This document shows positions 34,301 to 42,855 of a DNA stretch of 64,000 nt, piece by piece (within the stretch, counting starts at the first letter, position 1; each line of letters starts with the position of its first letter). The stretch spans positions 1-64,000 of the forward strand of contig NZ_JAJAQI010000004.1 of the NCBI RefSeq assembly GCF_020523605.1, given 5' to 3'. The DNA is from Roseicella aerolata. Its GTDB lineage: Bacteria; Pseudomonadota; Alphaproteobacteria; Acetobacterales; Acetobacteraceae. The translations under genes were made by a program, and so were the position numbers. The notes beneath the pieces are model-generated. The model was not told the origin of the DNA and ran no database searches. It saw only the letters and a list, made by a program, of their open reading frames with translations.

Positions 34301-35764
34301 ATGAGCGAGACCGGCGGGGCGGACCCCGCCCCACCGACCCTTCACGGCCCACGGGCCGATCCCCGCCTGGTCGCGGCCATCGTCGCCAGCGCGCTCTTCA
34401 TGCAGAACCTGGACAGCAGCGCGGTCACTACCGCCCTGCCGGCCATGGCGCGGGACCTGGCGGTGGAGCCGGCGCGGCTGGGCGCCGCCATCACCTCCTA
34501 TCTGGTGGCGCTGACCGTCTTCATCCCCGTCTCCGGCTGGGTGGCGGACCGGTTCGGCGCCAAGCGCGTCTTCATGGCGGCGATCGCGGTCTTCACCCTC
34601 GCCTCCCTCCTCTGCGGCCGCGCCACCGGCCTGCCGGAGCTGATCGGGGCGCGCATCCTGCAGGGCATCGGCGGGGCGATGATGGTGCCGGTGGCCCGGC
34701 TGCTGCTGCTGCGCCAGGTCCGGAAGGAGGAGATGCTCTCCGCCATGGCCTGGCTGACCATGCCGGCCATGATCGGGCCCATCAGCGGCCCGCCGCTCGG
34801 CGGCTTCCTGACCGATGCCTTCGGCTGGCGCTCCGTCTTCCTGATCAATCTGCCGATCGGCCTGCTCGGCCTGGTGCTGGTCGCCTGGAAGATCCCGCGC
34901 GTCGAGCCGACCAATCCCGGCCCGCCGGATGTGGTGGGGCTGTTCCTGCTGGGGACGGCGCTCGCCCTCTTCATGTTCGGGCTGGAGACGATCGGCCGCG
35001 GCGTGGTCCCGCCGGGCCTGCCGCAGGCCGGTCTCGTGCTCGGGCTGATGTTCGGCTGGGCGGCGCTGCGCCACTGCCGGCGGGTGGCGCGGCCGGCGCT
35101 CGACCTCGCCCTGCTGCGGATCCCGACCTTCCACCAATCGGTGCTGGCGGGCAGCCTGTTCCGCATCGGCGCCGGCACCTCGCCCTTCCTGGTGCCCATG
35201 CTGCTGCAGGTGGGGTTCGGGAAGAGCGCGTCCGAGGCCGGCCTCGTCTCCTTCGCCACGGCGCTCGGCGCGCTGGCGATGAAGCCGCTGGCGCGGCCGG
35301 TGCTGAGGCGCTGGGGCTTCCGGCGGGTGCTGATCGGCGGCGCCCTGCTGGCGGCGGCCGGCGTCGCGGCGGCGGCGGCCTTCACCCCGGCCTGGCCGCT
35401 GCCCCTGATCTTCGCGCTGCTGGCGATCGGCGGGTTGTTCCGCAGCCTGCAATTCACCGCGCTGAACACGCTGGCCTTCGCCGATGTGCCGCCCGGCCGG
35501 CTCTCGGCCGCGACCAGCTTCTCCGGCACGGTGCAGCAACTCGCGCCGGCGCTCGGCGTGGTCCTGGCGACGACGGTGCTGGAGGCGAGCGCCCTGCTGG
35601 CCGGGCGGCACGGCCTGGCAGTGCCGGATTTCGCGGCGGCCTTCCTGGTGGCGGCCGCGGTGGTCGCCGCCTCCGCCCCCTTCTTCGCCCGGCTGGCGCC
35701 GGAGGCGGGGGAGGCGGTGAGCGGCCATGGCGTCGCCCCGGCGAAGCGGGTGCCGGCGGAGTGA
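34301..35764 (+). CDS. MFS multidrug transporter, DHA2 (EmrB/QacA) family
   Basis: A 487-residue inner-membrane protein with about 14 hydrophobic helices. The first helix region SALFMQNLDSSAVTTALPAM contains the LDxxxVxxALP motif of DHA2 drug:H+ antiporters. WVADRFGAKRVFMAAIAVF is the conserved loop motif between helices 2 and 3, and GPPLGGFLTDAFGWRSVFLI the antiporter motif in helix 5. No partner membrane-fusion gene adjoins it. It follows the quinone-oxidoreductase gene by nine bases, so the two may form a detoxification operon. Substrates cannot be inferred. ATG 34301 fits the family start. Confidence 0.87.
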   Translation: MSETGGADPAPPTLHGPRADPRLVAAIVASALFMQNLDSSAVTTALPAMARDLAVEPARLGAAITSYLVALTVFIPVSGWVADRFGAKRVFMAAIAVFTLASLLCGRATGLPELIGARILQGIGGAMMVPVARLLLLRQVRKEEMLSAMAWLTMPAMIGPISGPPLGGFLTDAFGWRSVFLINLPIGLLGLVLVAWKIPRVEPTNPGPPDVVGLFLLGTALALFMFGLETIGRGVVPPGLPQAGLVLGLMFGWAALRHCRRVARPALDLALLRIPTFHQSVLAGSLFRIGAGTSPFLVPMLLQVGFGKSASEAGLVSFATALGALAMKPLARPVLRRWGFRRVLIGGALLAAAGVAAAAAFTPAWPLPLIFALLAIGGLFRSLQFTALNTLAFADVPPGRLSAATSFSGTVQQLAPALGVVLATTVLEASALLAGRHGLAVPDFAAAFLVAAAVVAASAPFFARLAPEAGEAVSGHGVAPAKRVPAE

Positions 35765-35774
35765 GGGGGAGGAG

Positions 35775-35793
35775 CCGCGGCTTCCGGCCGCGG
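35775..35793. terminator. Candidate bidirectional hairpin between convergent genes
   Basis: CCGCGGC (35775-35781) pairs with GCCGCGG (35787-35793) around a 5-nt loop, in the 45-base gap between the MFS stop (35764) and the stop of the leftward cupin gene (35810). No T-tract follows, so it is supported by location and symmetry only. Confidence 0.4.
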
Positions 35794-35809
35794 TCCGGCC
35801 CCGGCAGGC

Positions 35810-36142
35810 TCAATCCACGATGAACAGCCTCGCCCCCGTCCGGGTGGAGGACCGGTGCGCCGCATCGCCGAAATCGGAGACCTGGTAGCTCATCCCCGGC
35901 GTGAGGGTGAACCGCCTTCCGTCCCGCAGCTCAGTCTCCAGCTCGCCCTCCAGCACATAGAGGACATGGCCGCGGTCGCACCAATGATCCGCGAGGTAGC
36001 CCGGCGAATACGCCACCTGCCGGATGCGGAGATCGCCGATCTCGATCGTCCGCCACACCGCCTCCCCGGTCTCGCCGGGGTGGCGGGTTTCCGGCACGGC
36101 GGCCCAGTCGGTGACGGTGAAGGGCAGGGGCGGGATCTTCAT
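35810..36142 (-). CDS. DHCW-motif small cupin protein
   Basis: A 110-residue single-domain cupin. It matches the DHCW-motif cupin fold family in length and layout: an N-terminal MKIPPLPFTVTDWAAVPETRH, RIRQVAYSPGYLADHWCDRGHVL carrying the signature as DHWC, and the second half LEGELETELRDGRRFTLTPGMSY. The His and Cys could bind a metal. The biochemical role of the family is not known to me. It starts at ATG 36142 and runs convergent to the MFS gene, with a hairpin-rich, gene-free spacer (36143-36304) on its upstream side. Confidence 0.78.
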   Translation of the reverse strand: MKIPPLPFTVTDWAAVPETRHPGETGEAVWRTIEIGDLRIRQVAYSPGYLADHWCDRGHVLYVLEGELETELRDGRRFTLTPGMSYQVSDFGDAAHRSSTRTGARLFIVD

Positions 36143-36204
36143 GGGCGCCTCCTCATACCGTTCCGCATGAATGCTGACACATTGATGCGGCCTCAGGCGC
36201 CGGC

Positions 36205-36277
36205 GCCGCCTGCGGCGGCTTGGCTGCGCGCCATAAGGCGCGGCGCCCGTTCGGGCGTTCAGCCGCCTGCGGCGGCT
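36205..36277. repeat. Cluster of four small hairpins upstream of the cupin gene
   Basis: Four consecutive perfect stems are seen: GCCGCC/GGCGGC (36205-36219), CGCGCC/GGCGCG (36227-36242), CGCCC/GGGCG (36244-36257) and AGCCGCC/GGCGGCT (36261-36277), each with a 3- or 4-nt loop. They sit in the gap between the divergent-side of the cupin gene and the end of the RND permease gene. They may be a REP-like cluster or a transcription stop for a transcript arriving from the left. No gene is seen here. Confidence 0.6.
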
Positions 36278-36304
36278 GCAGGTCAGCGATTATGCGGCTT
36301 GATG

Positions 36305-39300
36305 TCACTCAGCCGGGGCAGCCGCGGCCGGCGCCTGCCGCCGCCGGCTGGTGAAGCGCCGCGCCAGCCCATCGAAGCCGAGATAGAGCACCGGCGTCAC
36401 GAACAGCGTCAGCACCTGGCTGACCGCAAGGCCGCCGACGACCGCGAGGCCGAGCGGCTGCCGCAGCTCCGCCGCCGCGCCCCAGCCGGCCGCGATCGGG
36501 ATGGCGCCGGCGCCGGCCGCGAGCGTCGTCATCATGATCGGGCGGAAGCGGATGATGCAGGCCTCCCGCACCGCGGTATAGGCCGGGGCCCCCGCCCGCT
36601 GCCGTTGCAGCGCGACGTCCACGATCATGATGGCGTTCTTCTTCACCAGCCCGATCAGCAGCAGCACGCCGATGACCGCGATGACCGAGAGGTCGAGCCC
36701 GAACCACCAGAGGGTGGCGAAGGCGCCGAGCGCCGCGGCCGGCAGGCCGGAGAGGATGGTCAGCGGGTGGATCAGGCTCTCATAGAGCACGCCCAGCACC
36801 ACATACATGATCAGCACCGCGGCCAGCACCAGCATGCCCTGGCCGGCCAGCGCCTGCTGGAAGACCTGCGCCGCGCCGCTGAAGGCGGTGACGACGGTGG
36901 GCGGCAGGCCGAGCTCCTGCTCCACCGCGCGGATGGCATTCACCGCATCCCCCAGCGCCACGCCCGGCGGGGTGTTGAAGCCGATGACGACAGCCGGGAG
37001 CTGCCCCTGGTGGGAGACGTTGAGCGGCCCGACCCGCCGCTCGATGCTGGCGACGGCCGAGAGCGGCACCAGCCGCCCGGTCGAGGAGCGGAGATAGATC
37101 TTGGCCAGCCCCGTCTCGTCCCGCTGGTCCTCCGGCAGCGCCTCCAGCACCACCGGATAGGCATTGGCCTGGCCGTAGATGGTGCTGATCTGGCGGGAGC
37201 CGAAGGCGGAGAAGAGCGCCTGGCGCACCTGCTCGACCGAGACGCCGAGGGCGGTCGCGCGGTCCCGGTTCACCTGCACCTGCACCACCGGCGCGTCGAG
37301 CTGCATGTCGGTGTTGACGTCCTGGAGTTGCGGCAGGTGCAGCAGCCGGTCCTCCATCCGCTGCGCCCAGTCGTACAGCTCCTCCAGCCGGAGGCCCTGC
37401 AGGGTGTAGAGATACTGGGTGCGGGTGATGCGGGCGCCGAAATTGATGTTCTGCGTCGGGCTGAGGAAGACGCGGAGCCCCGGGAACTGGGCGGCCTGCC
37501 GGCGGAGCTGCTGGATCACCTCCTCGACCGGCGGGCGCTCGGCGCGCGGCTTCAGCTCGAGGAACATCCGGCCCTGGTTGATGGAGATGCTGCCGCCGAC
37601 GGTGCCGAGCGAGGAGACGACGTTCTGCACATGCGGCGAGGCGCGGAAGACATCGGCCAGCCGGTTCTGCACATCCGCCATCGCCTCCATGGAGGCGCCG
37701 CGCGGGCCTTCGGTGGCGACCCGGATCTGCCCGGTATCCTCGACGGGGAAGAAGCCCTTCGGGATGTGCACCGCCATCCAGCCGGCCGCGACCACCGAGG
37801 CGAGGAACATCATCCAGACCACCAGCCGGAAGCGCAGCGAGAGGTCGAGCAGCCAGGCATAGCCGCGCTCCACGCCGCGGAAGCCGGCCTCCAGCGCCCG
37901 GTCCCAGAAGGGGGCGCGCCGGCCATGGCCGAGGGCATGGCCCTTCAGCCGGCTGGTCATCAGCGGCGTCAGGGTGAGGGAGACGATGCAGGAGGCGATG
38001 ACGGCGAGGGAGACGGTGGCGGCGAAGGCGTTGAAGACCCGCCCGACCACGCCGCCCATCAGCAGGATCGGCAGGAAGACCGCGATCAGCGAGAGGGTGA
38101 TCGAGAGGATGGTGAAGCTGATCTCGCGCGCGCCGGTGATCGCCGCCTGCAGCGGCGCCATCCCTTCCTCCATCCGGCGGATGATTGCCTCCATCATGAC
38201 GATGGCGTCGTCCACCACCAGCCCGACTGCGATGGTCAGGCCGAGCAGGGTCACGTTGTCGATGCCGTAGCCGAGGACATACATCAGCCCGAAGGCGACG
38301 CAGAGGCTGATCGGCACCGCGACGGTCGGGATCAGGGTGGCGCTGAGCCGGCGGAGGAAGAGGAAGCAGACCAGCATCACCAGGCCGATCGCGATCAGCA
38401 GGTGGTGCTGCACGTCATGCACCGCGTCGCGGATCGAGACCGAGCGGTCCAGCAGCACGTCGAGCGCCGCGCCGGGCGGCAGCGCCGCCTGCAGCGCCGG
38501 CAGGCTGGCCCGCACGCCATCCACCACCTCCACGGTGTTGGCATCCGGCTGGCGCTGCACCGCCAGCACCAGGGAGCGCTGGCCGTTGCGCCAGGAGGCG
38601 ACACGCAGGTTCTGCACCCCGTCCACCACCTCGGCGATCTCGTTCAGCCGGACCGGCGCCTGGGCGCGGCCGGCGACCACCAGCCGGCCGAATTCCTCGG
38701 CATTCTGCGGCTGGTCGTTGGCGCGGAGGGTGAGCTGCTGCCGCTCCCCCTGCAGCAGGCCGACCGGGGTGTTGGAATTCGCCTGGGCGATGCTCTGCTG
38801 GATGGTGTCGAAGGCCAGCCCCATGGCGGCTATGCGGTCCGGATCGAGCCGCACCCGCACGGCATAGAGCTGCTCGCCATAGGTCAGCACCTGGGCGACG
38901 CCCGGCACCCGCGACAGCGCCGGGGCGATGATGGTGCTGGCGACGTCGTTGAGGCGGTAGAGCGGGATGTCGCCGCCCGAGAGCGCGAGCAGGATCACCG
39001 CCTCATCGGCCGGGTTCACCTTCCGGTAGCTGGGCGGGATGGTCATGTCGATCGGCAGCCGGCGCTGCGCCCGCGTCATCGCCGCCTGCACGTCCTGCGC
39101 CGCCGCGTCGATGTTGCGGCCGAGGACGAATTGCAGGGTGATCTGCGTGGTGTCCTGGCCGTTGATCGAGGACATCGATTCCAGCCCGGCGATGGTGCTG
39201 AACTCGCGCTCGAGCGGCAGGGCCACGCTGGTCGCCATGGTCTCCGGGCTGGCGCCGGGGAAATTGGCGAAGACGGTGATGACCGGGAAATCCACCCGCG

Positions 39301-39412
39301 GCACCGCGGCCACCGGCAGGCGGGTATAGGCGATGATGCCCGCGACCACCGCGGCGATGGTCAGCAGCAGCGTCATCACCGGGCGACGGATACAGAGTTC
39401 GGAGAGGCCCAT
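36305..39412 (-). CDS. RND multidrug efflux permease (MdtB/MuxB type)
   Basis: A 1035-residue inner-membrane pump of the HAE-1 group. It begins GLSELCIRRPVMTLLLTIAA, has VDFPVITVFANFPGASPETM of the porter domain, the TM4 motif GLTIAVGLVVDDAIVMMEAI with the proton-relay Asp pair, and the second half with VLLLIGLVKKNAIMIVDVAL. The length equals the typical 1030-1050. It exports drugs, bile acids or metabolites in exchange for protons. The adaptor gene lies 18 bases upstream in the same direction. MdtB-like proteins often work with an MdtC partner, but only one permease is present. No outer-membrane channel gene is adjacent, so a TolC homologue elsewhere is required. Confidence 0.93.
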   Translation of the reverse strand: MGLSELCIRRPVMTLLLTIAAVVAGIIAYTRLPVAAVPRVDFPVITVFANFPGASPETMATSVALPLEREFSTIAGLESMSSINGQDTTQITLQFVLGRNIDAAAQDVQAAMTRAQRRLPIDMTIPPSYRKVNPADEAVILLALSGGDIPLYRLNDVASTIIAPALSRVPGVAQVLTYGEQLYAVRVRLDPDRIAAMGLAFDTIQQSIAQANSNTPVGLLQGERQQLTLRANDQPQNAEEFGRLVVAGRAQAPVRLNEIAEVVDGVQNLRVASWRNGQRSLVLAVQRQPDANTVEVVDGVRASLPALQAALPPGAALDVLLDRSVSIRDAVHDVQHHLLIAIGLVMLVCFLFLRRLSATLIPTVAVPISLCVAFGLMYVLGYGIDNVTLLGLTIAVGLVVDDAIVMMEAIIRRMEEGMAPLQAAITGAREISFTILSITLSLIAVFLPILLMGGVVGRVFNAFAATVSLAVIASCIVSLTLTPLMTSRLKGHALGHGRRAPFWDRALEAGFRGVERGYAWLLDLSLRFRLVVWMMFLASVVAAGWMAVHIPKGFFPVEDTGQIRVATEGPRGASMEAMADVQNRLADVFRASPHVQNVVSSLGTVGGSISINQGRMFLELKPRAERPPVEEVIQQLRRQAAQFPGLRVFLSPTQNINFGARITRTQYLYTLQGLRLEELYDWAQRMEDRLLHLPQLQDVNTDMQLDAPVVQVQVNRDRATALGVSVEQVRQALFSAFGSRQISTIYGQANAYPVVLEALPEDQRDETGLAKIYLRSSTGRLVPLSAVASIERRVGPLNVSHQGQLPAVVIGFNTPPGVALGDAVNAIRAVEQELGLPPTVVTAFSGAAQVFQQALAGQGMLVLAAVLIMYVVLGVLYESLIHPLTILSGLPAAALGAFATLWWFGLDLSVIAVIGVLLLIGLVKKNAIMIVDVALQRQRAGAPAYTAVREACIIRFRPIMMTTLAAGAGAIPIAAGWGAAAELRQPLGLAVVGGLAVSQVLTLFVTPVLYLGFDGLARRFTSRRRQAPAAAAPAE

Positions 39413-39430
39413 CCTGCCGGTTCCCGCCCC

Positions 39431-40558
39431 TTACCGCGCCGAGACGCGCTGCGGCGCCGGCGGCGGGTTGCGTTCCACCACCCGCGTGCCCTCCGTGACG
39501 CGCTGCGCGCCGTCCACGATCACCTTCTCGCCCTCGGCCAGCTCGCCCTGCACCACGGCGCGCAGACCGACGCTGCGCACCAGCTCGACCGGCCGCCGCC
39601 TGGCCGTCCCGTCCTGCGTCATGACGAAGAGGAAGCGGCCCTGCTGGCCGGTCTGCACCGCCGCCGCGGCCACCGTCGTCGCCCGCTCATCCACCCGCGG
39701 CGCCATGCTCACCTCGACATACTGGCCGGGCCAGAGACGGAGATCCCGGTTCGGGAAGCGCGCCTTCAGCAGGATGGTGCCGGTCTGGGTATCGACCGCG
39801 CTGTCCACGAAGACGAGCTCTCCCTCGGCCGGCGGGGCACTGTCCTGGTCCGGCAGCGCCCGCACGCGCGGGGCGCCGCGCGCCATGGCGGCCTTGATCT
39901 CGGCCAGCCAGCGCTCCGGCACGGCGAAATTCACCAGGATGGGATCCACCTGGGTGATGGTGGCGAGGGCCGTGTTCTCCGCCTGGCGCACGAAATTGCC
40001 GACCCGCAGCGGCAGGGAGCCGAGCCTGCCATCGGCCTCGGCGACGATATTGGCGAATTCCAGGTTCAGCTTGATCTGCTGGACCACCGCCTCATCCGCC
40101 CGGACATTCGCCGCCGCTGCCAGCGCCTCGGCCTGGGCCTGCTCGAAGCGCTGCTGGGCGGCAAAGCCCTCGCCGCGCAGCGACTGGTAGCGCTGCATGT
40201 CGGCCTGGAAGCGGGCCATCAGGGCGCGGTTGCGGGAGAGCTGCGCCTCCCGCTCGGCCAGCAGGGCAAGGCCCTGGCGGCTGTCGAGGGTGAAGAGCGG
40301 CTGGCCGCGCTGCACCATCTGGCCTTCCGTCACATGCACCTGGGTGATCTGCCCATCGACGCGGGTGCGCACGGTCACCACCGATTCCGCGGCGACGATG
40401 CCATTGGCCAGGATCTCGACCGGCACCGGGCCGATCTGCACCGGATCGGTGGTCACCGGCACGCTGCCGGCCCCCTGCGCCTGCGCGGCCGCCGCCGGGG
40501 CCAGGGCGATGAGGGCGGCGCAGAGGCTGCGGCGCAGCAAGGGCAGGCGTGGCGTCAT
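39431..40558 (-). CDS. RND efflux periplasmic adaptor (membrane fusion protein)
   Basis: A 375-residue adaptor. A signal peptide (RRSLCAALIALAPAAAAQAQ) precedes the barrel-sandwich hybrid domain with VTVRTRVDGQITQVHVTEGQ and MVQRGQPLFTLDSRQG. A coiled-coil hairpin follows (about 90-165), then the beta-barrel with ITQVDPILVNFAVPERWLAE and a membrane-proximal domain. It joins the RND permease encoded 18 bases downstream to an outer-membrane channel. ATG 40558 precedes the signal, with GGGAAACGGAACG upstream. No lipobox cysteine is seen, so it is probably soluble in the periplasm, as in MdtA with a different anchor. No regulator gene adjoins the operon. Confidence 0.9.
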   Translation of the reverse strand: MTPRLPLLRRSLCAALIALAPAAAAQAQGAGSVPVTTDPVQIGPVPVEILANGIVAAESVVTVRTRVDGQITQVHVTEGQMVQRGQPLFTLDSRQGLALLAEREAQLSRNRALMARFQADMQRYQSLRGEGFAAQQRFEQAQAEALAAAANVRADEAVVQQIKLNLEFANIVAEADGRLGSLPLRVGNFVRQAENTALATITQVDPILVNFAVPERWLAEIKAAMARGAPRVRALPDQDSAPPAEGELVFVDSAVDTQTGTILLKARFPNRDLRLWPGQYVEVSMAPRVDERATTVAAAAVQTGQQGRFLFVMTQDGTARRRPVELVRSVGLRAVVQGELAEGEKVIVDGAQRVTEGTRVVERNPPPAPQRVSAR

Positions 40559-40629
40559 GCGTTCCGTTTCCCGGGCCAAACCATGGCCGGCCCCCGTTCC
40601 GGGGGCGATCAAGCACCTATACGGCGGAC

Positions 40630-41134
40630 TATGGCCAATCCCACGCGGTCGGTCGATCAACCCAAGGAAGGGCCGGACGGCGCTGCCGGCAGCAGGCCCT
40701 GGCCGGCAAGCCAGGATCAGCAAGCTCCGTGCCAGATGGCGCCGCCCTTCCACCCCGGCAAGGCCGCGCAGCCCGGCATCTCGCGGCGCCGGGTCCCATG
40801 GCCTGCCGCCGGGCGGCCAGCCAGGCCGGGGCCGCCCGATGCGCCTTCTTGTCCCGCGTCCCGGCCCGCTGACGGCCCCCGTTGCGGGGCGCGCGGCGAA
40901 TGGCCGGCAGCCGCCGCCGGCGCCGCGCCGAAGGCCGCGGCGGCCGATCGCCTCCGCCCGGCCTCCCCGCCCGCTGCCTTGCCGCCGGAGGGCGCCGGCC
41001 CCGCCGCCCGGCTGCCCTCGGGCGAGCCGGCGCGGGGCGAGGCGGCCTGGACACCGCCCGGCGCCGGCTTCTATCGGATGGCAGGGCTGGACGCGGCGGG
41101 CGTGGCGGCGCGGGCGGAGGTCAGGGTGCGGTGA
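40630..41134 (+). CDS. Doubtful Pro/Ala-rich hypothetical protein
   Basis: An open frame of 167 codons begins ATG GCC AAT and ends at 41132-41134, two bases before the start of the YaiI-family gene. The first two thirds are low-complexity Pro/Ala/Arg with no recognisable domain. The tail (GAGFYRMAGLDAAGVAARAE) looks more protein-like. The close junction with a real gene is the main argument for it, but in such GC-rich DNA long frames arise by chance. No Shine-Dalgarno sequence is obvious and the upstream half lies where adaptor promoter signals are expected. If it is false, the region 40559-41136 is gene-free. Confidence 0.3.
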
Positions 41135-41136
41135 CG

Positions 41137-41625
41137 ATGCTCTATGTGGACGGCGATGCCTGCCCGGTGCGGGAGGAGGTGTTCCGGGTGGCGACGCGCC
41201 TCTCCCTGCCGGTGCGCGTGGTCAGCAATGGCAGCCGGCCGGTGCGCCCGCCCGGCCTGCCGAATGTCGAGATGGTGCTGGTGCCCGAGGGCGCCGATGC
41301 GGCGGATGACTGGATCGCCGAGCGCATCACCCGCGGCGATGTCTGCGTGACGGCCGACATCCCGCTGGCCTCGCGCTGCCTCGCCAGGGGGGCGCGGGCG
41401 CTGGGCTTCAAGGGCAGGCCCTGGACCCTGGACAATATCGGCAATGCGCTGGCCGGCCGGGCGGTGTCGGCCGAGATGCGGGAGAGGGGGCTGCAGACCG
41501 GCGGCCCGGCGCCGCTCACCCAGGCGGACCGCTCGCGCTTCCTCTCCGCGCTGGATGCCGAGATCGCGGCGGCGAGGCGCGATGCCGCGGCCCCGCCGCC
41601 ACGGCCCTGGGTGAGCTTCGAATAG
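41137..41625 (+). CDS. YaiI/YqxD family protein (UPF0178, DUF188)
   Basis: A 162-residue protein matching the YaiI family in full. It begins LYVDGDACPVREEVFRVATR, continues with VEMVLVPEGADAADDWIAER and GDVCVTADIPLASRCLARGA, then RPWTLDNIGNALAGRAV and an Arg-rich C-terminal stretch. The fold is PIN-like with conserved Asp residues (DGDAC, DADD, TADIPLA), suggesting nuclease ancestry, but no activity is established. It is cytoplasmic. ATG 41137 is the second codon cluster after a GGAGG at 41115; a GTG at 41131 is also in frame. Downstream is a copy of the palindromic repeat. Confidence 0.88.
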   Translation: MLYVDGDACPVREEVFRVATRLSLPVRVVSNGSRPVRPPGLPNVEMVLVPEGADAADDWIAERITRGDVCVTADIPLASRCLARGARALGFKGRPWTLDNIGNALAGRAVSAEMRERGLQTGGPAPLTQADRSRFLSALDAEIAAARRDAAAPPPRPWVSFE

Positions 41626-41749
41626 GCGGCCGCGACCTGGCCACGCGGCCGGCCGCCTCGGCTGCCGCGGCAAGGGCCTGCGGTCCGGGCCAGGCGCCCA
41701 TCGGCCCTGGCGCACCCTGCCTGCGGAAGGGCTGGATCGCCGGAGCCGC

Positions 41750-41854
41750 TAGAGCAGATCGCCGGAGGCCGTGAACGACCGAAGGTGTGAATCTGCTCGG
41801 AAAACAAGGAGCTACAGCGGATGAGCGTTCAGTTCTGAATGCAATCCGCTGTAG
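41750..41854. repeat. Dispersed copy of the 102-bp palindromic element
   Basis: A single full unit: GAGCAGAT at the left pairs with ATCTGCTC about 40 bases later, then CTACAGCGGATGAGCGTTCA and CTGAATGCAATCCGCTGTAG form the second hairpin. The order and length agree with the units at 19711-19914. The 290-base gap 41626-41915 contains no gene other than this element. Confidence 0.8.
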
Positions 41855-41915
41855 CCCGTCCAGGGCTTGGCCCATGCGGCCCATGGCTCCGGGCCGCTGC
41901 CGCGACGGGGCCGAA

Positions 41916-42434
41916 CTACCGCGCGGGTAGCGTCCCCGCCTCGGGCGCCGGCACCGGCGCGCCGGGTACGAGCTGCCGTGACATGGTGTTGAGGTCACGG
42001 AGCTGCTGGGCATCGCGCTCGGGCGGGGTGGCGACGCCGGCGGCGCGCTGCTGCTGCTCCACGGCCTCGCGCCGGGTCTGCGGGGCGCTGCCCTGCTGGC
42101 CGGGCTGGCCCGGCTGACCCTGGGCCCCCTGCTGACCCTGGGTCCCCTGACCGGTGGGGGAGCCGCCCTGCCCGGACGGGCCGGTCCCGGCGGTGGCGCC
42201 GGATCCCGCGCTGCCGCCCCCCATCGGCGGCGTGCTCATGCCCGGCGTCGCGCCGGCGCCCGCGCCGCCCGTGCCGCCAGCGGCACCACCGGCCGCGCCG
42301 CCCGCGGCGCCACCGCCGGCAGAGCCGCCACCTCCACCCCCACCTCCACCCCCTTGGGCGAAGGCGGCGGAGGCGAGCAGCAGGCCGGGGCCGGAGAGCA
42401 GGACGAGGCGGCGGGAGGGGTGCGGGCGGGGCAT
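41916..42434 (-). CDS. Secreted Gly/Gln-rich low-complexity protein
   Basis: A 172-residue protein starting with a clear Sec signal (RRLVLLSGPGLLLASAAFAQ). The mature part begins with ten glycines, then Gly/Ala-rich and Gly-Gln-rich runs such as GQQGAQGQPGQPGQQG, and a short ordered tail with RREAVEQQQRAAGV and RDAQQLRDLNTMSRQLVP. The function is unknown; the composition suggests a flexible periplasmic or surface protein. AAGGA lies ten bases before ATG 42434. It is followed upstream, 52 bases away, by another small exported protein on the same strand. The repetitive codons make indels likely between strains. Confidence 0.6.
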   Translation of the reverse strand: MPRPHPSRRLVLLSGPGLLLASAAFAQGGGGGGGGGGSAGGGAAGGAAGGAAGGTGGAGAGATPGMSTPPMGGGSAGSGATAGTGPSGQGGSPTGQGTQGQQGAQGQPGQPGQQGSAPQTRREAVEQQQRAAGVATPPERDAQQLRDLNTMSRQLVPGAPVPAPEAGTLPAR

Positions 42435-42486
42435 GGGCGGGTGTCCTTCGATCCTGCCACTGGCAACGCCCGAGGCTCCCGGCGGA

Positions 42487-42855
42487 TCAGGAGCAGCCGC
42501 GGCGGTCCAGCCTCTCCCGCGCCTGCCCGAGCGAGAATCGCGCCCGGTCGAGGGTGCGGCGGAGGCGGTCCGGGCCGGCTTCTGACCGGGCCTGCTCGGC
42601 GAGGCCGGCCGCCTCCCGCACCTGCTCCGCCGCCAGGGGACAGCCGCAGCCCGCGAGGCGCGCGGCCGCCTCGGTGAGCGCCGCGGCCGCGGCATCGGCG
42701 GCCTCGCGGCCGGCGAGCAGCCCCTCCGCCGCGCTGCCGGCCCGGAGGTGGCGGTCGGCGCCCCGCAGCCCTTCCAGCCCCAGGCCGAAGCCGCAGCGCG
42801 GGGCCTGGGCCATGGCCGGCGCCGCGAGCAGCAGCAGCGCGAGGACGCGGATCAC
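42487..42855 (-). CDS. Small exported protein of unknown function
   Basis: A 122-residue protein with a signal peptide (MIRVLALLLLAAPAMAQA). The mature part is helical and Ala-rich with four cysteines: one near the mature N-terminus (PRCGFGLG), two in AGCGCPLA and one near the end (RRGCS). Two disulfides in the periplasm are plausible. No family is recognised. It starts with GTG 42855 overlapping the stop of the pseudouridine synthase gene as GTGA, so translation is probably coupled even though the functions look unrelated. Confidence 0.6.
   Translation of the reverse strand: MIRVLALLLLAAPAMAQAPRCGFGLGLEGLRGADRHLRAGSAAEGLLAGREAADAAAAALTEAAARLAGCGCPLAAEQVREAAGLAEQARSEAGPDRLRRTLDRARFSLGQARERLDRRGCS

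Noticed and set aside
35855-41134. 1759-codon plus-strand frame spanning the cupin, RND permease and adaptor
   Set aside because: It runs antisense to three recognisable genes. Its translation is His/Arg/Glu-rich nonsense without motifs; only its last part (40630 on) was kept as a doubtful gene.
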